Shown here one piece after another: positions 62,420 to 64,000 of a stretch of DNA of 64,000 nucleotides. A program made the translations under genes and the position numbers. The stretch's first letter is position 1. Every line of letters starts with the position of its first letter. Below the pieces are notes generated by a model. It was not told where the DNA came from and made no database searches. It worked only from the letters and a program-made list of their open reading frames with translations. Source of the DNA: Bacteroidia bacterium (lineage in GTDB: Bacteria > Bacteroidota > Bacteroidia > Flavobacteriales > Flavobacteriaceae); the NCBI GenBank assembly GCA_030425285.1, contig JAUIAY010000001.1:978963-1042962 (forward strand), read 5' to 3'.

Positions 62420-63328
62420 TTAAGTTCTTTTATAAGTTATAAATGAAAAAGCGTACTGATGCTTTTTATCCTTGTCGTGAAATGTTTTATTGACTTCTTT
62501 CCAAGCAGATTTGTCAACTTCAGGAAAGAAGGTATCGGCATTTTCAAAGGTTTCATGAACTCTTGTCAGTTCAATTGTATCGGCAAAGGGCATAGCCTGT
62601 TTATAAATTTCGCCGCCACCAATAACAAACGGTTGCTTGTCGTTTCTTGCAGCGTCAAAAGCATCATCTAAATTATTGACCACAATCACACCGTTGGGAA
62701 CTTGGTAATTGTTTTGACGTGTTATAACAATATGTGTTCTATTTGGCAAAGGCTTTGGAAAACTCTCAAAGGTTTTGCGGCCCATGATAATGTGATGGCC
62801 ATTGGTGAGGCTTTTAAACCTTTTAAGGTCATCACTTAAATGCCAAATAAGGTCATTGTCTTTTCCAATGGCATTATCTTCTCCAGCAGCTACAATAAGC
62901 GTTATTTCAGAATTTTTAGTGGTCTTCGCTAAAGTTTTTTTTTCAGTAGGAAGCGGATAGTCTTTGTCAACCTGCTTTTGAAGTTCGGCAATACGTTCTT
63001 TTTGTTTGGCTACTAATTGATTGAGTTGTTTTTGCTCCCAATTCTTACTTAATAGTTTTGATGTGATAAATACATTAAACAGATGGTAAACAAACAGAAA
63101 TAACCAGATTAAAATGGCGTAAACAAACCAATCTACACCAAAAAAAGTAACGTCTTTCGCTATATCTAAAACTAGATTGGCAACTATTAAGAAAACAGCA
63201 CCTATTAAGAATACGACAAAATGCGCATACAAGCGTTTTTTTTGTTTTATGCGCTTTTGAGCATTTTTGATAAGTTCTAACTGCTCTTTATCTATTTCTG
63301 GAGCTTGGGTTTTCTTTTTTCCGAACAT
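62420..63328 (-). CDS. 2TM domain fused to dihydrofolate reductase
   Basis: 302 residues. N-terminal 2TM domain: charged helix, two transmembrane helices (about 34-54 and 66-88), then a coiled coil to about 120. From about 142 a complete dihydrofolate reductase follows: TLIVAAGEDNAIGKDNDLIWHLSDDLKRFK with the catalytic Asp167, HHIIMGRKTFESFPKPLPNR and FVIGGGEIYKQAMP. DHFR is normally soluble, about 160 residues; here it is tied to the membrane. Confidence 0.9.
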   Translation of the reverse strand: MFGKKKTQAPEIDKEQLELIKNAQKRIKQKKRLYAHFVVFLIGAVFLIVANLVLDIAKDVTFFGVDWFVYAILIWLFLFVYHLFNVFITSKLLSKNWEQKQLNQLVAKQKERIAELQKQVDKDYPLPTEKKTLAKTTKNSEITLIVAAGEDNAIGKDNDLIWHLSDDLKRFKSLTNGHHIIMGRKTFESFPKPLPNRTHIVITRQNNYQVPNGVIVVNNLDDAFDAARNDKQPFVIGGGEIYKQAMPFADTIELTRVHETFENADTFFPEVDKSAWKEVNKTFHDKDKKHQYAFSFITYKRT

Positions 63329-63384
63329 GGCTTGTTGTTATGTCATGTAAATTTAACTTTTTTCTGGCATTAACAGGTTAGAAG

Positions 63385-63999
63385 TTAAAAATATATGGTC
63401 ATTAATATTTCCATGTCAACACTTGTCGGTTTTCCATTTTTATACCCAGGACTTTTTAATTTTGGCATACGTTTTAGGACATTGATTGCTTCAGCAGCCA
63501 TTTCGCGTTTGTGGGCTTTGGCAGTAATATTTTCTAATTTGCCCTTTTTATTAATAGTAAAGCTTACCAAAAATTGTGTGGTTTTGTCTAAAGGGAATAA
63601 TTTGTCAGCCAACTCATAGTTGATACTAACTTTAATGTAGTCCATGATTTTTTGGGTAGTACACTCTTTTTGGGCCTTGTAACTTAATGTTGGGTCGCAG
63701 CTCCTATAGACCGGAAAAGATTTATTACTTGAATTATCAACCCCAAATTTTATTGGCAGGTAATAAGGGACTCTGACGGGTTTGCCATCTATAAGGCCGG
63801 GTTCCATTTTTGGTAGTAGTTCAACTACTCTTTCAGCTTCCTTATTTGCTTCGGGTGAATCTCCTTTGGTTAAAATATCAGAAATATCTCCATTTTTATT
63901 AATTTTAAAGAAAACACTAATCCTATATTCTCCATTTGCTAAATTGAGCTCTTCACCTATGTTATAGTTGAAATGTTTTTTAACGTGATTAATCATTCT
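63385..63999 (-). CDS. protein with two TonB C-terminal-like domains, cut by the window edge
   Basis: At least 203 residues; the frame is open to the last base, so the N-terminus may be missing. Two similar halves of about 95 residues: each starts with a strand (YRISVFFKINKNGDI, QFLVSFTINKKGKL), has an AERVVELLPKM- or AINVLKRMPKL-like helix, and ends GKPVRVPYYLPIKF or GKPTSVDMEILMTIYF. This is the TonB C-terminal fold. Normally one copy binds TonB-dependent receptors; a pair is less usual. ATG at 63996 may not be the true start. Confidence 0.75.
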   Translation of the reverse strand, partial: RMINHVKKHFNYNIGEELNLANGEYRISVFFKINKNGDISDILTKGDSPEANKEAERVVELLPKMEPGLIDGKPVRVPYYLPIKFGVDNSSNKSFPVYRSCDPTLSYKAQKECTTQKIMDYIKVSINYELADKLFPLDKTTQFLVSFTINKKGKLENITAKAHKREMAAEAINVLKRMPKLKSPGYKNGKPTSVDMEILMTIYF

Positions 64000-64000
64000 C

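Overview
The window looks like a chromosome segment of a marine-type Flavobacteriaceae (Bacteroidota). The evidence is AT-rich DNA, few Shine-Dalgarno sites, promoter matches of the Bacteroidota type (TTTG, about 19 bases, TAnnTTTG), a PorP/SprF-family type IX secretion protein, tandem heme-copper oxidase subunit III genes, a DUF6089-uppS-bamA-ompH cluster and a zeaxanthin-type carotenoid cluster. Almost all of it is core genome. I see no phage, insertion sequence, CRISPR array or rRNA operon.

Layout. 1-5.3 kb: cytochrome oxidase subunits III, III and IV, a SCO copper chaperone, DUF420 and small membrane proteins, all on +. 5.5-11.8 kb: MacB-type export system (ATPase, two permeases, HlyD-like adaptor, TolC-like channel) followed by tsaB. 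11.8-14.3 kb, on -: MscS channel, DUF1304, dodecin, Nfu scaffold with a duplicated N-domain. 14.5-20.3 kb: PorP/SprF protein, LytS-type histidine kinase / lipoprotein / LytTR regulator triplet, gamma carbonic anhydrase-like protein, lipoprotein. 20.3-28.6 kb, on -: CBS protein, nadK, DUF6089, uppS, bamA, two ompH genes and murI (envelope assembly). 28.7-34.0 kb, on +: pdxJ, hydrolase, membrane protein, tig, clpP, clpX. 34.0-40.1 kb: carotenoid locus crtI-crtB-crtZ-crtY on -, led by a triple-fasciclin lipoprotein and facing a divergent CarH-like B12/light-sensing MerR regulator. 40.3-51.4 kb: GH3, DUF2797, rpsU, AsmA-like, YhhQ, FolK-deoxynucleoside kinase fusion, a frameshifted secreted-protein gene, a methyltransferase, an XRE/DUF2975 pair. 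51.6-55.2 kb: TrmH-type methyltransferase, mutS, tRNA-Gly and tRNA-Leu. 55.2-64.0 kb: Ala-rich lipoprotein, waaA, a sugar aminotransferase, galE, amidohydrolase, lspA, fabD, a 2TM-DHFR fusion and a truncated TonB-like gene.

The most interesting points are these. (1) The CarH-like regulator keeps the full Wx9EH and ExHxxG cobalamin/light signature, and the intergenic region has a near-perfect promoter for the fasciclin-crt operon embedded in repeated GACA...TGTC sites, which predicts light/B12 control of pigment. (2) A hidden gene at 48187-48992 is broken by one base in a 7-T run. (3) An exact 64-bp tandem duplication copies the shared 3' ends of two convergent genes without damaging either. 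(4) A dispersed palindromic repeat occurs in three copies. (5) Two folate-pathway enzymes are each part of a fusion protein. Assignments come from reading motifs and gene order only; no database search was run.
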